Below, one piece after another: positions 10,833 to 22,618 of a stretch of DNA of 64,000 nucleotides; position 1 is the first letter of the stretch; the number at the start of each line of letters is the position of its first letter. Location: contig CM018032.1 in NCBI GenBank assembly GCA_008638375.1, forward strand, positions 57,355,382 through 57,419,381, read 5' to 3'. The translations under genes and the position numbers were made by a program. The DNA is from Nyssa sinensis (Eukaryota; Streptophyta; Magnoliopsida; Cornales; Nyssaceae). A model generated the notes under the pieces. That model was not told where the DNA came from. It did no database searches and saw nothing but the letters and a program-made list of their open reading frames with translations.

Positions 10833-12873
10833 ATGAGATTTCCTCTCAAATCACTGAAAACCCATCTCATTTCGTTGTCTCTATCCCATTCTCGCCATTC
10901 TCACCTCCCGTTTAAATCACCCAGAAAACACAGCTCCTTTCCGTGCAATCATACCAACAGCATTAACAATCGAGAACTGACCCATAATTGGAACGACGTG
11001 AAATTCAGTTCGCGGCGAGAAGCTATTACGTGATCTCAGCACCTGGGGCATTGGAGGCCCTTGTAACTATTTCGTCCAAGTTTTTGATCAAACCCAACTT
11101 GTTTCTGCTCTCAGGTTCATTCTGCTTTACTTCTTTTTTAGACTTTCAGTACTAAAATTTGGGGGCAAAATGAACCAGTTTTGCATTTATGGTAGCAGAG
11201 ATAGTAAATTTGGGTCCATTTTGGTATATTCCACACTACATTTGACTTCCAATTAACTTCAATTACTTGAGCTAGGCCGTCTCCAACAGTAGACTCATAT
11301 TTTTAGCTTCATTTGAGTTTGATGTTCTCTAATGAACATTAAAAAATTTACTCAAATCTTTTGAGAAAATACTCATTTTGTCTCAAAAGTTTTAAATTTA
11401 TCTTTAAACAATGATTTGAGTCGATGAACTTCTGTAGATTTGGGTTTGAGTTTTAATACAAATAGATTTAATATGAGTTTGAATCTAGAATTGAAGAATT
11501 TATTTTAGGATTTTGACCCAAATTTTTAAGTTTTGAGTTCAGGTTTGAGTCACTGCTGAACTGATTATAAAGATCTCATAAGTGCTTACTCAAAACTAGA
11601 CCGCTAGGTCACAATAAAACAACGGTTGTGTCAAGACCTGGCCTCAAAAATGAGAAAGCACTGCGAACTGGATACTGATGCTTATGTAAACTTGAGTTTT
11701 CTGAATCCACCTTTATATTTATATGAACAAAACATGTGCATTTAGGTGTTTGGATGCGAGCTTGCGTGCAAATGTATGTGTCAGGGCTAACAGTTAATGT
11801 AGAACAGAAATTCCTTTTTGGTTAAATCTAGTTCCTACACAAGAGGGGGGATATGGCTAACAGAAACAGATTTGATAACAAGGGTTTGAATTTTAAAACA
11901 ATGCAGATACTGTCACGAGCATTCTTTACGATGCATGATCATTGGTAAAGGCTCAAATTGTCTCTTTGACGATTTGGGCTTTGATGGTTGCGTTATTCTG
12001 AATCGGATCGAGTTCTTGGAGAGGATTGAATCTGATATATATAGAGTTGGAAGTGGATTTAGATTCAATCGTTTAGGCGTGCAGTGTTCAAATGAAGGAT
12101 TTACAGGTCTTGAGTTTGCTGGTGGAATTCCTGGGACTGTTGGAGGAGCTACATATATGAATGCTGGAGCAAATGGGCAGGTAATGCTGGCTCTAATTAT
12201 AAAGAAACAGACTATCTGAAACTGTTTGTGGATGCAACATCTAACCGGGTATTGATCTTCTCTTTATGTTCAAGGAAATCGCTGATGTTATTGATAGTAT
12301 TGAGATTGTCACAACTGAAGGCAAATTTCAGACACTGAACAGAACTGACCTTGATTTTAGCTATCGGTCATCGCCATTTCAAGATATGGATCACTTGGCA
12401 GCCATTTTTGCAGTCACATTCCGATTAAAGCACTCAAAATCAGCAAGGAAAAGGCAACATGAATACTTGGAAAGGTAATGATTTTAATTTTTAAGGATTA
12501 TTGTGCTTATTGGTAGTAAATGCTAATGGAGTGTGGTTTTGTTTACAGAAGGAGAATATCTCAGCCAGTGGGGGAGCGAAGCGCTGGCTCAGTCTTCCGA
12601 AATCCATCCAACATGGAGGTTGCAGCTGCAGAATTGATTGAAAGAGCTGGATTGAAAGGTCATAGAGTGGGAGGAGCAATGGTATCAAACATCCATGCCA
12701 ACTTCTTCATTAATATTGGCGACTCAACTTCTCAAGACATGCTTCAGCTTATTGGTTTGGTTAAAGAGATGGTCTATGAGAAGTTCGGCGTGAAACTTAA
12801 GGAAGAAGTATTATATGTTCATCCATATTGTCATGGTCTGAATCCATACAAAGACAAAAGGCCAGCTGTGTAA
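10833..12873 (+). CDS. MurB: MurB-like UDP-N-acetylenolpyruvoylglucosamine reductase, plastid-type, with a frame break in exon 1
   Basis: Exons: 10833-11114, 11907-12180, 12275-12474, 12549-12873; all introns are GT..AG and phases agree from exon 1's 3' part onward. The product is about 360 residues. The Ser/His/Lys-rich start (MRFPLKSLKTHLISLSLSHS) looks like a chloroplast transit peptide. Then come LRDLSTWGIGGPCNYFVQV, the FAD-site block IIGKGSNCLFDD (about aa 105), EFAGGIPGTVGGATYMNAGA (about 170), DLDFSYRSSPF with the expected active-site Arg, and RSAGSVFRNPSN with the catalytic Ser (about 267). The end has FGVKLKEEV. Family chemistry: NADPH-dependent reduction of enolpyruvyl-UDP-GlcNAc to UDP-MurNAc, the second step of peptidoglycan precursor synthesis. 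Oddity: the transit-peptide frame ends at a TGA (11031-11033), while the MurB frame opens only at 11002. A net +1 or -2 change near 11002-11030 is needed. It may be sequence error or a real break. Confidence 0.8.
11274..11563 (-). mobile_element. MITE in MurB intron 1
   Basis: A ~290-bp segment whose reverse complement matches, block by block, the segment at 16,233-16,501. Shared words include CCCAAATCT, GACTCAAATCA, AAATTTAAAACTTTTG and CAAAAGA.TTGAGTAAA. The ends carry an imperfect inverted motif (CAACAGTAGACTCA / CAGCAGTGACTCA). It lies wholly inside intron 1 and should be spliced out. Confidence 0.55.
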
Positions 12874-13030
12874 CAATTAAAGGAACCACCACAAAACACC
12901 GTGTTTGCAAAGTCAACAAACTCTGTAAAATTCTCATGATTTTCTTGAATGATAATCTTCATTGAATCTAGTGTTCTAAATGTTGTTCATCTTCCTACAA
13001 GTCAACTGTTTCTGCGTCAATGAATTGTTA

Positions 13031-16000
13031 TTATACCCCATGTTTTGTATTTCCAAAACTTTTGTTTAGTGCTTTGGTGATGACATGAGTAATGATTCCA
13101 ATAGGACAGAAAAGCAGGCAAAGAGAAACTGAATGTCGGGTCTCAATTTTGTTCTCCAGTCCATCGTGAAAGACTTGCCTGGTTGAATCACAAAATGAGG
13201 TGTTAATATTGCCATATGCACACGCTATAGCGTGTGCTCTATGAGAGAGAGAGAGAGAGACCTTGCAGCAAAGAGATCTACAGCCAACAAGTGAATCCAT
13301 GCAGAAGCTAATGTCATCTCAGTGGAGAACATCTTTGCTATTCCAGCCAGCTGAGCAAAGCACACAGGATAAGTAAAAATCGTTTAGATACTCTGACAAT
13401 AACCATCAATTTCTTTTCACAACCAAAAAAAAAAAAAGCATGAAAAAAATATTGAATCTGTATCTGCTAGTTAAATACACACCTCTGGAAGCCAGTATTT
13501 ACTTGCAAACATCAGCCGTATTGTATCAGGTGTCCAGGAGAGGTACAATAGATATGCATACAAAATTCCCAGCACAACATATGGTATACTACTTTCCATA
13601 GACTTCTTTGTCTGCATTTGGAGTGATCCAAACCATTTAGGTGCATCACTCAAATTTGATGCAAAACCTAAGGTTTTGAGATTAACTTCGTTGATTTTAG
13701 AATATAGTGGCAAGTTCAGGAATAAGCAACCAATCAATTAACTAAGGTGAAATTTCAAATTTAATCATTTATTGCGAGATAAGTCAGGAATAAAGTAATA
13801 GAGGACCAAATTTATGAAGAATTTCTGACTTGTAGAAACAATGAAGGTAAAGAAGAAGAAGCAGGAGGGAGGGAGGGAGGGAGGGAGGGAGAGAGAGAGA
13901 GAAGGAATCATGTAGATTAGAAGAAGAAAGCTTTTGTTGTGCACTGAATACAACTTGAAAAATTTGCAGAAAGTTCAGTGGAAGTTTCCAGTTGTCACAA
14001 AGAACTGGAGTCAAGGATAAGCAAAGAAAACTTACCGTTTCAGATTTTGGAGCCAGAACCATGAGGGTGTAGAATGGAAGAACGGCTACCGTTCCCCAGG
14101 TAAAAGCACTCCTAGCAATTTGAGAACTCACCAACCCTGCAAGGGAATGGAATGTGGAGACTACTTTGTTTTTAGGAAGACAATAAAATGCTAGGAAGAA
14201 GCTTGAACTCAGTGTAAGAATGAAAATCATCATAACAATTTGATACATTTTTATATTTTCTTAACAGTTGCTACTACTAAAAATTATTGTCAATAATGCA
14301 TATTTATAGGGTTGTAAGTACTTTTGGAAGACTTGAAGCATCAAAGTCCCTCATCTATAGGGTTTTGATGAATGAAAATATCTTTCTGATACATGTTCTG
14401 GTGAATGAAAATATTAAGGGGAGATTAAGTGCACATATGGTAAACAGAAGCCCAATATAGAAATTAGAAAGCATGCTGCAAATGGGGTGGTATCTCTTTG
14501 GGGCTGGGGGAAGAACCTGGTAGAACTTGATCTTGCAGCCTTCAACAACATAGCACGTCAAGGATCAAGATCAGACAACTGGACCAAAAGTGTAAAGGCA
14601 TTAAGGCTTACAAGGTTTTATTTGTTTCAGTCTCTAATAATTACAAAAAATCCAGAAGCAGTAGAAGGAAGAGTAGAAGAATGATCAACTTCAAGAATTG
14701 GAAGAAAACTATGAATGCCTTAGTAAGAAAGAAACGAGAAAAAAGTTATCTCAATACAATTCAAAAATTCAAGTATGTTGAATTGATGTCAAAGGAACTA
14801 GTGCAGCTCAAGCAGGTAAACCTGTCTCCTTTAAACTTCAATTGTGGTTGCAACCCTCAAAATTATCAAAACAGAACATTTTGAAACATACCCTGACCCT
14901 GAGTGGATGACAAATCAATCATGTTGGAAGCCTTCAGTGACAATCAGTTCAAAAATTTATGCAACAAATTCAGTTTTGAGCACAGGGACAAGCTTGGAAA
15001 TTTTTCATCTCCTTTAAACTTCAATTGTGGTTGCAAATCTTAAAATTGTCAAAACAGAACATTTTAAAACATATCCAGAGTGGATGACATATCAATCTGT
15101 TGGAACTGGGAACTCTTCAATAATTCAAAATTTTACGCAACAAATTCAGTTTTGAGCACAAGAACAAACTTGGAAATTTGCATGGTTTAACATTGAAAAG
15201 CCCAGGATTGTATGTTCATTAGAATTCCAATGTCACTTTTCATGCAAGAACTATAAATCCCAGAAATAAATTAGCCACACATGAAAGGGCAACCAAACAA
15301 GATAAGAATCACCACTTCAAATTTGCATAGGAAATTAATTGTAAATGATTGATAGCAAGATTGATGATGCGAAAGAATTACATGAAGCACACACTCCAAA
15401 GCTTTTTCTCTGAAGAAGTAATCTTCCAGAGTTTGGTCTAATGATAATTCTTGATCCTCCCATGAAACTCCAGTCACTGCTTAGCTTGGATCCCATTCCC
15501 ACCACTCTTTGGCCAAAAGCTTCAGTGTTCATGCCTTTAAGAGCAAAAGTGGATCTCTGATCCATTCTGATATTACATGAAGGTCTAATGGTCAACACTG
15601 AGCAGTCAATCTACAATGAGAAGAATTTGGACAGCATGAGACAAATAAGGCTAATTTATCTAGAATATAAAACAGCACGAAAACGTGAAGGAGAATCGAA
15701 CATGTTGATACAATACATGTTTCTCCCTTGGCAGACAATTCTACAGATTTTATATATAAAGTAGTCCAGTTGAATTCAATAAGCTTACTGAATAACTTCA
15801 ACTTATCAATTTCCTAAGAGGATAGAGCTACCAATCACAGAAAATAGGGAGAAGGAAAAGAAAAAATAAAAGAGAGAAAAAGACAATGAAGATCAGTAAC
15901 ATTCAACTTGTAACCTTATAGGTGCTTGTGGAAATTACTGGTATAACTCGTTATTTAACTGTTGCTTCTATTTTGTTTAGAAATTTATTTTTTTTTTTTG

Positions 16001-16726
16001 CTGAGCAATGGTTTTAGTTTTTGAATGTGAAGACTGTTGAAGACAGAATTCAAGCTTACTAAGAAGGCTTGAACCCAGTCCCTATCAGCCATCCAAGTGA
16101 CTGCCATTGATTAGACCCAATTGGCATTAGTAACAGATCGAGATAACATAAGCCGATCCAAATTATCAATCAAAAAGCACCCATCTCAGATCTATCAAAA
16201 ACTTAACTCAAATAAACTCTCACAATAACTTAGGGCACCTCCAATGGTTACCCAAAATTTTCAAAAACAGTCCTCCAATGGTTTACTCAATTCTATACCA
16301 AATCCATTTTTACTCAAATTTAAACCCAAATCTGCAAAACACTATTCATTGACTCAAATCACATGTTCAAAATCAAATTTAAAACTTTTGGGACATGATG
16401 AAATTTTTTTCAAAAGACTTGAGTAAAACTACATGTGACCCTTAGAGGCTTCATATCAAATGAAGCTTCTGCTCAAATTGGAGTAAGCATTGGAAATGGC
16501 CTTGGGAAAATATGAAATACCCAATTCCAGTAATCAGGAATTCATCGAACCCACTATTAAAGACCTATATTTAAATTAGAGAAAACAAAAACTGAGACAA
16601 AACAAGAATACCCAGATGAAGAAACTACACAACATCAAGAAAACACAATCAAATATAAAAAGATGGACACCAAAACCATACCTTGAGTGGGATTTGATAG
16701 TGGCAAAAGCAAGTAGAGAAGGCCAT
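13031..16726 (-). CDS. ABA4: ABA4 / DUF4281 chloroplast membrane protein (neoxanthin synthesis)
   Basis: Six exons, read from high to low: 16726-16682, 15610-15382, 14136-14036, 13611-13483, 13350-13262, 13178-13031. They give an uninterrupted 246-residue protein, and every junction is GT..AG with matching phase. The start [15 protein letters not shown] leads a transit peptide (to roughly residue 80) containing [17 protein letters not shown]. Four membrane segments follow: about 102-118 ([18 protein letters not shown]), 133-151 ([18 protein letters not shown]), 179-197 ([18 protein letters not shown]) and 213-232 ([17 protein letters not shown]). The family signatures [11 protein letters not shown] and [19 protein letters not shown] are intact. 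Known role: ABA DEFICIENT 4 is required for converting violaxanthin to neoxanthin in the chloroplast envelope or thylakoid, a step before abscisic acid. It is slightly longer than Arabidopsis ABA4. It converges on MurB. No defect is seen. Confidence 0.93.
14825..15181. repeat. tandem duplication (183-bp unit) in ABA4 intron 2
   Basis: Two adjacent copies, 14825-15007 and 15008-15181. Both begin with TCTCCTTTAAACTTCAATTG and share CAAAACAGAACATTTT, GAGTGGATGACA and CAACAAATTCAGTTTTGAGC. They differ by substitutions and small indels, so the duplication is not recent. It is intronic, with no coding effect. Confidence 0.8.
16233..16501 (+). mobile_element. MITE in ABA4 intron 1
   Basis: Ends are inverted: GGGCACCTCCAATG at the left, and GGCCATTTCCAATG when the right end is reverse-complemented. 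They are flanked by TTA (16230-16232) and TTG (16502-16504), perhaps a degraded 3-bp PIF/Harbinger-type duplication. Same family as 11,274-11,563 (opposite orientation) and as a decayed copy near 26,255-26,545. Confidence 0.6.
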
Positions 16727-17680
16727 ATCTGATATTTTACTGTGAGACTAGACAACAAGAATTGAGACAACAACAATAATGGCTTCATTCGGTTATATTA
16801 AAGCTATAGAAATAGAACAAAAATGATACAGAGCTGAAAGAAGTGGGGTAAGATTTCCCCTAGTGAGACCGCCCAGCATCAAAGAGTAGGGAAAAGAAGA
16901 GGTGGTCATGGCTCACTCATTGCGCGGTAATTCGGCAAGAGAGAGTGTGTGTATTGAGCAATTTAGCCAGATCCAACCCGACAACGTATTGGATAGAATT
17001 GGAAGGTTTCGCGGTTTTGCCTGTTGGAATCATCTAAGCCATCGGTGTTTGTACACTTGGCGCAAATGCAGATTGCAGCTGCTTGGTCGGCAATGGATGG
17101 AAGGTTTTCTAACCAGACCTGGGCCGTCTTGTGGTTGGGCCGGTGGAAAGAGTTGGGTTAGGTCATGACCCACTCTATTCTCGTTGAAATAAAATCAGTG
17201 CTAAGATTTTTCACACTCATGCATATTAAAATTCATATAAATAATATAAATATGTTAGGATAATGTTGTAATATAAAATATATGTCATATGTTTATTTTT
17301 TTAAATACGTGATTATGAAATTCCTTTATGCTAGTTTGTTCCTAAACCCTTTTCTCATCTTCATGTCTTTTTAGAGCATATTTAAGGATGGATATGGAAG
17401 GGGAGTTATTATTCTGGTTATCACTTTGGCTTTTAATAAAATACTATTTGACCTTTAAGTGAGAAGTTATTGTTAGACACAAAATAGATCTTGGAATAGT
17501 GATTAATTAGATGTAAATATGGATCACATACGAAAAGAAAGAGAGGAAATTTAAAAATTAGTTAAAAAAGAAATAAATAAATAGGTTGGTGAAAAAAAAG
17601 ATATAAAAAGATATTAAAATATCAAGTGAATAGTCTTTTTGGATACAACTATTGAAGTGGTGTATAATACTTGAATCATT
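16727..17680. other. ABA4 upstream region
   Basis: About 0.95 kb that should include the ABA4 promoter and 5' UTR on the minus strand. The 16902-17168 ORF has no known domain and is rejected. No other structure seen. Confidence 0.4.
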
Positions 17681-17688
17681 GGTATATG

Positions 17689-18213
17689 TAGATGTGTCAA
17701 TCAGGACAAGTCGGCTTAGATATAACATGTTAACAAGCGGCACGATACGGTGGTCGCTGGGCCGGGCTAGACCGACCCTTCCAGGCATGAGCATGACAGT
17801 CCGTTGACATGACACGTTAAGCCTCATTTATTATTATTATATAAATATATTCAAGTAAAATATTATAATAATTTTTTTTAAAAATATAAATATAAACAAA
17901 ATATTACACTTAATAAAGTGAATAATAATAATACTAAACTAACAAATAACAAAATAAAAAAATACAAAAGTTAAACAAAATATTATAATTACAAATAAAA
18001 AATAGTGATATTATGTAATTAGAACAATGAAAAAATATAAATTTTAAAAAATCATGATCCATATTAGTTATTAAAAACAAAAGAGTGAAAAAAATTTGAG
18101 TGGCTCATCATGGCACGACCTATTTGAGTAAATGGGGCTGGTACGGCATAGCTCGTTGGATTGAATGGATCGGCTGCAATAATGGGTCGAGCCTGACCCG
18201 TGTGACACCTCTA
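17689..18213. mobile_element. non-autonomous hAT-like element
   Basis: A 525-bp element with GC-rich ends in AT-rich sequence. The left end is TAGATGTGTCAATCAGG; the right end reverse-complemented is TAGAGGTGTCACACGGG. The 8-bp flanks are GGTATATG (17681-17688) and AGTATATG (18214-18221), 7 of 8 matching. An 8-bp duplication with a TA..GTGTCA start fits plant hAT MITEs. The centre is AT-rich with no transposase. Confidence 0.75.
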
Positions 18214-18221
18214 AGTATATG

Positions 18222-19332
18222 TATAAACACTGTAACAATACTCAAATAAAATTTTTGGGTAAAAAAATAACTCCCATTCTTGAAATTTCTCGTGTTGAAT
18301 AGAAAAAAAACTCTGCAGCAGATCCAAATGGTTGGAACAAAATTTGATTAACTTTGAATAGGGAATTTTCATATTTCATCTAATATTAATGTTATAAATT
18401 ATCCATAATCTTTTAAGGAGTGATGTTTTATCATTGTGATATAGGTATTCATTTCTTTCATAATTGATGTAAATTTAATTCTCTTCTTACATCATTGTAC
18501 ATATAAAAAAAACTCTTCGTAGCCTTATCTTGAATGACATTGCATTGGATCATACGAAGGGGAAAAAAAAGCATTGTCGAACAAGCAGACATTCATGATG
18601 ACATTAGCTTGAAATTACTATCCAAAGATTAGTGATGGATTCAAAAATTATTTCAAAAGACAGAAATTTTGTATTGACATGACAAGGAATAAGGGAGTTA
18701 ATCAAGACTCAGGATTGGCAACTTTGGACAATCTCTCAAAATTGACAGAATAGCAAACACGGATTACTTTGGACATTTCCTCCAAAGATGCTCACCACTT
18801 TTCTCCTAACGTTTAAAAAAAGTACTCTGTTGCATAAGGTTCCAAAGTCTCGTATTACCAAACCCATAATTTTGATTTAATTTAATTTTACTTATGTATT
18901 TTTTTTTTTTAACTATTTTTAATATTTATGTAATTTTTAGAATCATATTTTTAAAATACGATTTTAATAATAATTTTTCAATGAAATCACATTTTCAATT
19001 TCAATTAATAATTCAAATTCTGGTTGAACAAATCATTTCAAATCTTTATTAATTTAAATCATTTTTAATATATACTTTTAAACTTATATTTTTAAAAATA
19101 ACATAAATTTAAAAAATAAGTTAAAAAATCACGTGTGTCAAATTAAATTAAAAAAGAAACCACTTGGGTTAATTAAAAAATTCTAAGATATTCATTGGAC
19201 CTCTTTCATTATATCAGGCCAATTACTTTGTACTATCTACAAATCATCTAGTTGACTCGGAACAAAGAAGTCTACACAATACTTGAAAGAATACCTGATA
19301 AATGAGACCAAGTCGGTCGGCACTCAATTATG
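18222..19332. other. AT-rich noncoding region
   Basis: Very AT-rich, notably 18,880-19,170. I see no gene or clear element. Confidence 0.45.
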
Positions 19333-21550
19333 TATTATTTTCTTAGTCAAACGTCAAACACCAGTCCCTCCCAACGCGTTAGCCTAAGCCCCAATTACAA
19401 TAGGGTAAGATGGGGAAAGTGATGGCATGATATAACATCACATCGCCTTGTGAAGCAAGAAAAAGAAAAGAATTTTCTCATTCCTAAACCCCAATTACAA
19501 TAGGGTAAGATCGTTATAATAAATACATAGAAAATTATTAGTTCTAGTCTTTTTTTTTATTGATTATTGATAAATAAAGTTTAAAGAACGAATCTGATTA
19601 TAACGAGAAATAAAACTTAATATAGTGTGCATAAGTTGGCTTATAATACTTCCTTTCCGATTTATCACAAAAAAAAATTAAATTGTGTCTTTGAAAAAAT
19701 TATATTATTGTATGTTTTGTGACCAGTTTTTTCAGCCAATCATGTTTACATGTTGGGGTTTTAAAAGAATTAAAGCTAGAGTTCCAATACGTTATCTCGA
19801 TACTCATAAAGCTAGGGTCCACTTATCCTGGGCCGGGATATTGGATCCCACCTATTTAAATGTTAGAATAATTTGTTAGGACAGGATATTGAAAAGTTCT
19901 TTTTAGAAGATAAAAAAAATTGTTCTTGTTTACATGATAACTCGTAATTGAATGGATCCATTAAAAAATTCATTGTTTTTTTTTTTTACACTTTTATACA
20001 ATCAAATATATTTTATAAACAAAAAAATATTAAAAATCGAGAGTATTTTCTGGTTTTTTCTCACTTTTGAAAGGAAATTAATTTGGTGGCATATAAAGAA
20101 TTCACCCATTTCTTTTTCTATATTTTTTCTCTCTCCCTCTTGGATTATTTATTATTTTCTTAGTCAAACGTCAAACACTAATCCCTCCCAACGCGTTATC
20201 ACTCTTAGATTCCAAATACCAAAATCTCAGATATTTGTAGTGAAAGAATGGGAGAGTGATGGCATGATATAACATTACATCGCCTTGTTAAGCAAGAAAA
20301 AGAAAAGAATTTTCTCATTCCTAAACCCCAATTACAATATGATAAGATTCATGATAGGCCAGAAAATATTTTACCTAATCAAAGTCCAACACGTTTAATT
20401 TAGCTCTGTTCAGATTCTAAGATAAACGAGTGTACCGATGTCAACTTCGGTATACCGATCTCGAAACGATAGGACAGTTAAATGACAAAAATGAATGATG
20501 TGAGCCTTCATGATGACACTACTATAAACTGACTAAGCGGTGAGTCCTAATCCTGCAAAAAGATGATACAGGTTTTTGGGACATTCTTACAGCTACACGT
20601 GTAAAGGGAACCATGAGGTGTAAAGTCAAGATGAAATGACCTCCACCGCTTGTCAGTCAATTTAATGCTTCACCATCCTATAAATACCAGAAAAGAGGTA
20701 TGTGAAATATAGACGAAAAATGAGAATGGATATGATTGGGCTTCATACTTGAAGAAAAAAATGTCACACTTTGTGTTAAAGATCTTAATTTAACTTAACC
20801 ATCGGAGAGGTTACTACCGAAACCTTACCCTGGTGGCATCTTAATATTGTTTCTTCTCAGGTTTATTCATTGCGACGGTCAAGTCCTTGACGATCCAGAA
20901 ATTGCAGCATCAACTCATTATAATAAATATATGTAAAATTATTACTTTTGAATCTTTTTTATATTAATTGTTAACAAATAGGGTTTAAAAAATGACTCTG
21001 ACTATGACGAGGAGTGAAGTTTAGCGTGATGTGTGAAAGTTAGTCTATGATAACTTCTTATCGATTTATTACAAAAAATAAAAAATAGATTGTGTCTTTG
21101 AAAAAAAATATTATTATATGCTTTGTGACTAATTTTTTTAGCTAATTATGAGCTATCATGTATTCATGTTAGAGTTTTAAGAGAATTAAGGTTAGAGTTT
21201 CAACACATTATCTCAATACTCATATAAGTAGGGTTGAATTAGACTCCACCTATTTGAATGTTAGAATAATTAATTAAGATAAGATATTAAAATTTTCTTG
21301 TAAGAGATAAATAAAATAAAATAGTTCTCATTTACACGATGACTTATGATTGAATGAATTCATTGAGAAATTCATTGTTTTTTTTTTTTTACACTTTTAT
21401 ACAATAAAATATATTTTATAAACAAAAAATATTAAAAATCGAGAGTATTTTCTATTTTCCTCTCACTTTTGAAAAGAAATTAATTTGGTGGCATATAAAG
21501 AATTCACCCATTTCTTTTTCTATATATATATTTTTCTCTCTCTCTCTCCA
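19333..21550 (+). repeat. tandem duplication of a ~0.82-kb unit, second copy split
   Basis: Copy 1 is 19333-20149. Copy 2 is 20150-20351 plus 20918-21550. Shared landmarks are TATTATTTTCTTAGTCAAAC (starting about 19333 and 20150), CATCGCCTTGT.AAGCAAGAA, TTATAATAAAT (about 19514 and 20918), CACTTTTATACAAT and TTCACCCATTTCTTTTTCTA near both ends. Copy 1 runs straight through the point where copy 2 is interrupted. Neither copy encodes a protein. Confidence 0.75.
20352..20917 (+). mobile_element. solo-LTR-like insert (Gypsy-like 3' features)
   Basis: The segment starts TGATAGGCC and ends CATCAACTCA, so it has TG..CA ends. It sits exactly where the second tandem copy is broken. It carries a promoter-like CCTATAAATACC (about 20679-20690) and, near the end, ACCATCGGAGAGGTTACTAC, a motif common in the 3' half of plant Gypsy LTRs. 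No clear 5-bp duplication is seen, and no internal domain or second LTR is present. The solo LTR reading is inference. Confidence 0.55.
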
Positions 21551-22600
21551 CCAAACGATGGAAGTTCAATTATTTTATAATTTCCCTAGCTCATAACATC
21601 TCGGAAATTTTAGTCAAAATGGCAATAAATCGAGAAAATATTTTATCGAACAAACTCATTTAATGCCTCACTATTTTAAATAATCATCGTCTCTCTCCCT
21701 AGACTTGGTGCGGTATTTTTTTGCTCTTCAAACATCCCATCATCCAATGTCTTTCCGGCCGTCTAAAAATCACAGAATCTCAAAAGTGATTTTGAGAGAA
21801 ACACTCAAAATAGTCGTAATTGTTAGCTTTTGACAGTTTATATTTTTTGAAATTGCGTCGTGATATGGAGTCATTTAACATGATGGGGTGTAATTTCTGT
21901 TTTATTAATGTTCAGGATGCAGTTTTTATTTTATTAATGTACACAATGTGATTTTTGTTTTCACTTCTCCATTTGTTTATGATTTATATTTTAGTTCGTA
22001 AATTCGATTCTCATCATTCATATTTTGTGTTTGTTACTAATCAGGGACTAAGTAATTCGGATATTCTACGATTCTATGAAATTGTGAATAAAAAAGATTA
22101 ATTGGACTCTAACTATGTGAATTTTGTTTTCATTTTTTATTTTTTTAAGACTTATTTCTTAGTTTGCAAATTCGATTTCATCATCTGTATTTTTACAGTT
22201 AGTTATCCAGTCAGGAATTAGTAGTTTAGATGTTTTATAATTATGTGAGATTGTAATGAAAAGAGGATTAGTTGGAGTCTAATTGTTTAAATACTTCATT
22301 TGATTAGAAAAAAAATAAAAAATTAAACTTCAAAAAATGATTTTTTAAAATAAAAAGTTCATTAAAAAAGTAGGATTTTAGCTAAATTAATTAATAAAAT
22401 TAGAGATGTTTTTATATCAATATTTTCTTTGTTTAAGCAAATCATCTCAAGAATCTAGAAAGTTTGTAACTAATACTAATAATAGAAAAATTGATGTGAA
22501 AAAAAGGCACTAATCATCAAAATTTGAAGATTTGCTTTCTTTACCATTTTTACCGGTGGAGGGAAAATCCACATACATTTCCACTTATTGTAAATGTTCC
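21551..22600. other. noncoding region upstream of the three-exon gene
   Basis: AT-rich with no convincing ORF. The final ~100 bp form the promoter of the gene at 23.3-24.9 kb. Confidence 0.4.
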
Positions 22601-22610
22601 CAACATTTCC

Positions 22611-22618
22611 CTCTATAA
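22611..22618 (+). promoter_or_regulatory. TATA box of the three-exon gene
   Basis: CTATAAAT lies about 690 bp before the ATG. After it come a 5' UTR-like CT microsatellite (about 22695-22717) and a likely 5' UTR intron (donor TTTTGAG|GTAATT near 22836; acceptor GATATCAG near 23272). This is inferred from spacing and composition. Confidence 0.5.

Noticed and set aside
11935..12873. Three separate short MurB-like ORFs as distinct genes
   Set aside because: They join by GT..AG introns in consistent phase into one MurB coding region.
13245..13300. ORF reading through the GA repeat into ABA4 exon 6
   Set aside because: The extra N-terminal residues come from intron 5; the real exon begins after the CAG at about 13179-13181.
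19513..21550. The two ~630-bp repeats as LTRs of one element
   Set aside because: They lack TG..CA ends, and the adjoining 19,333-19,512 segment is duplicated with them, which fits a tandem duplication better.
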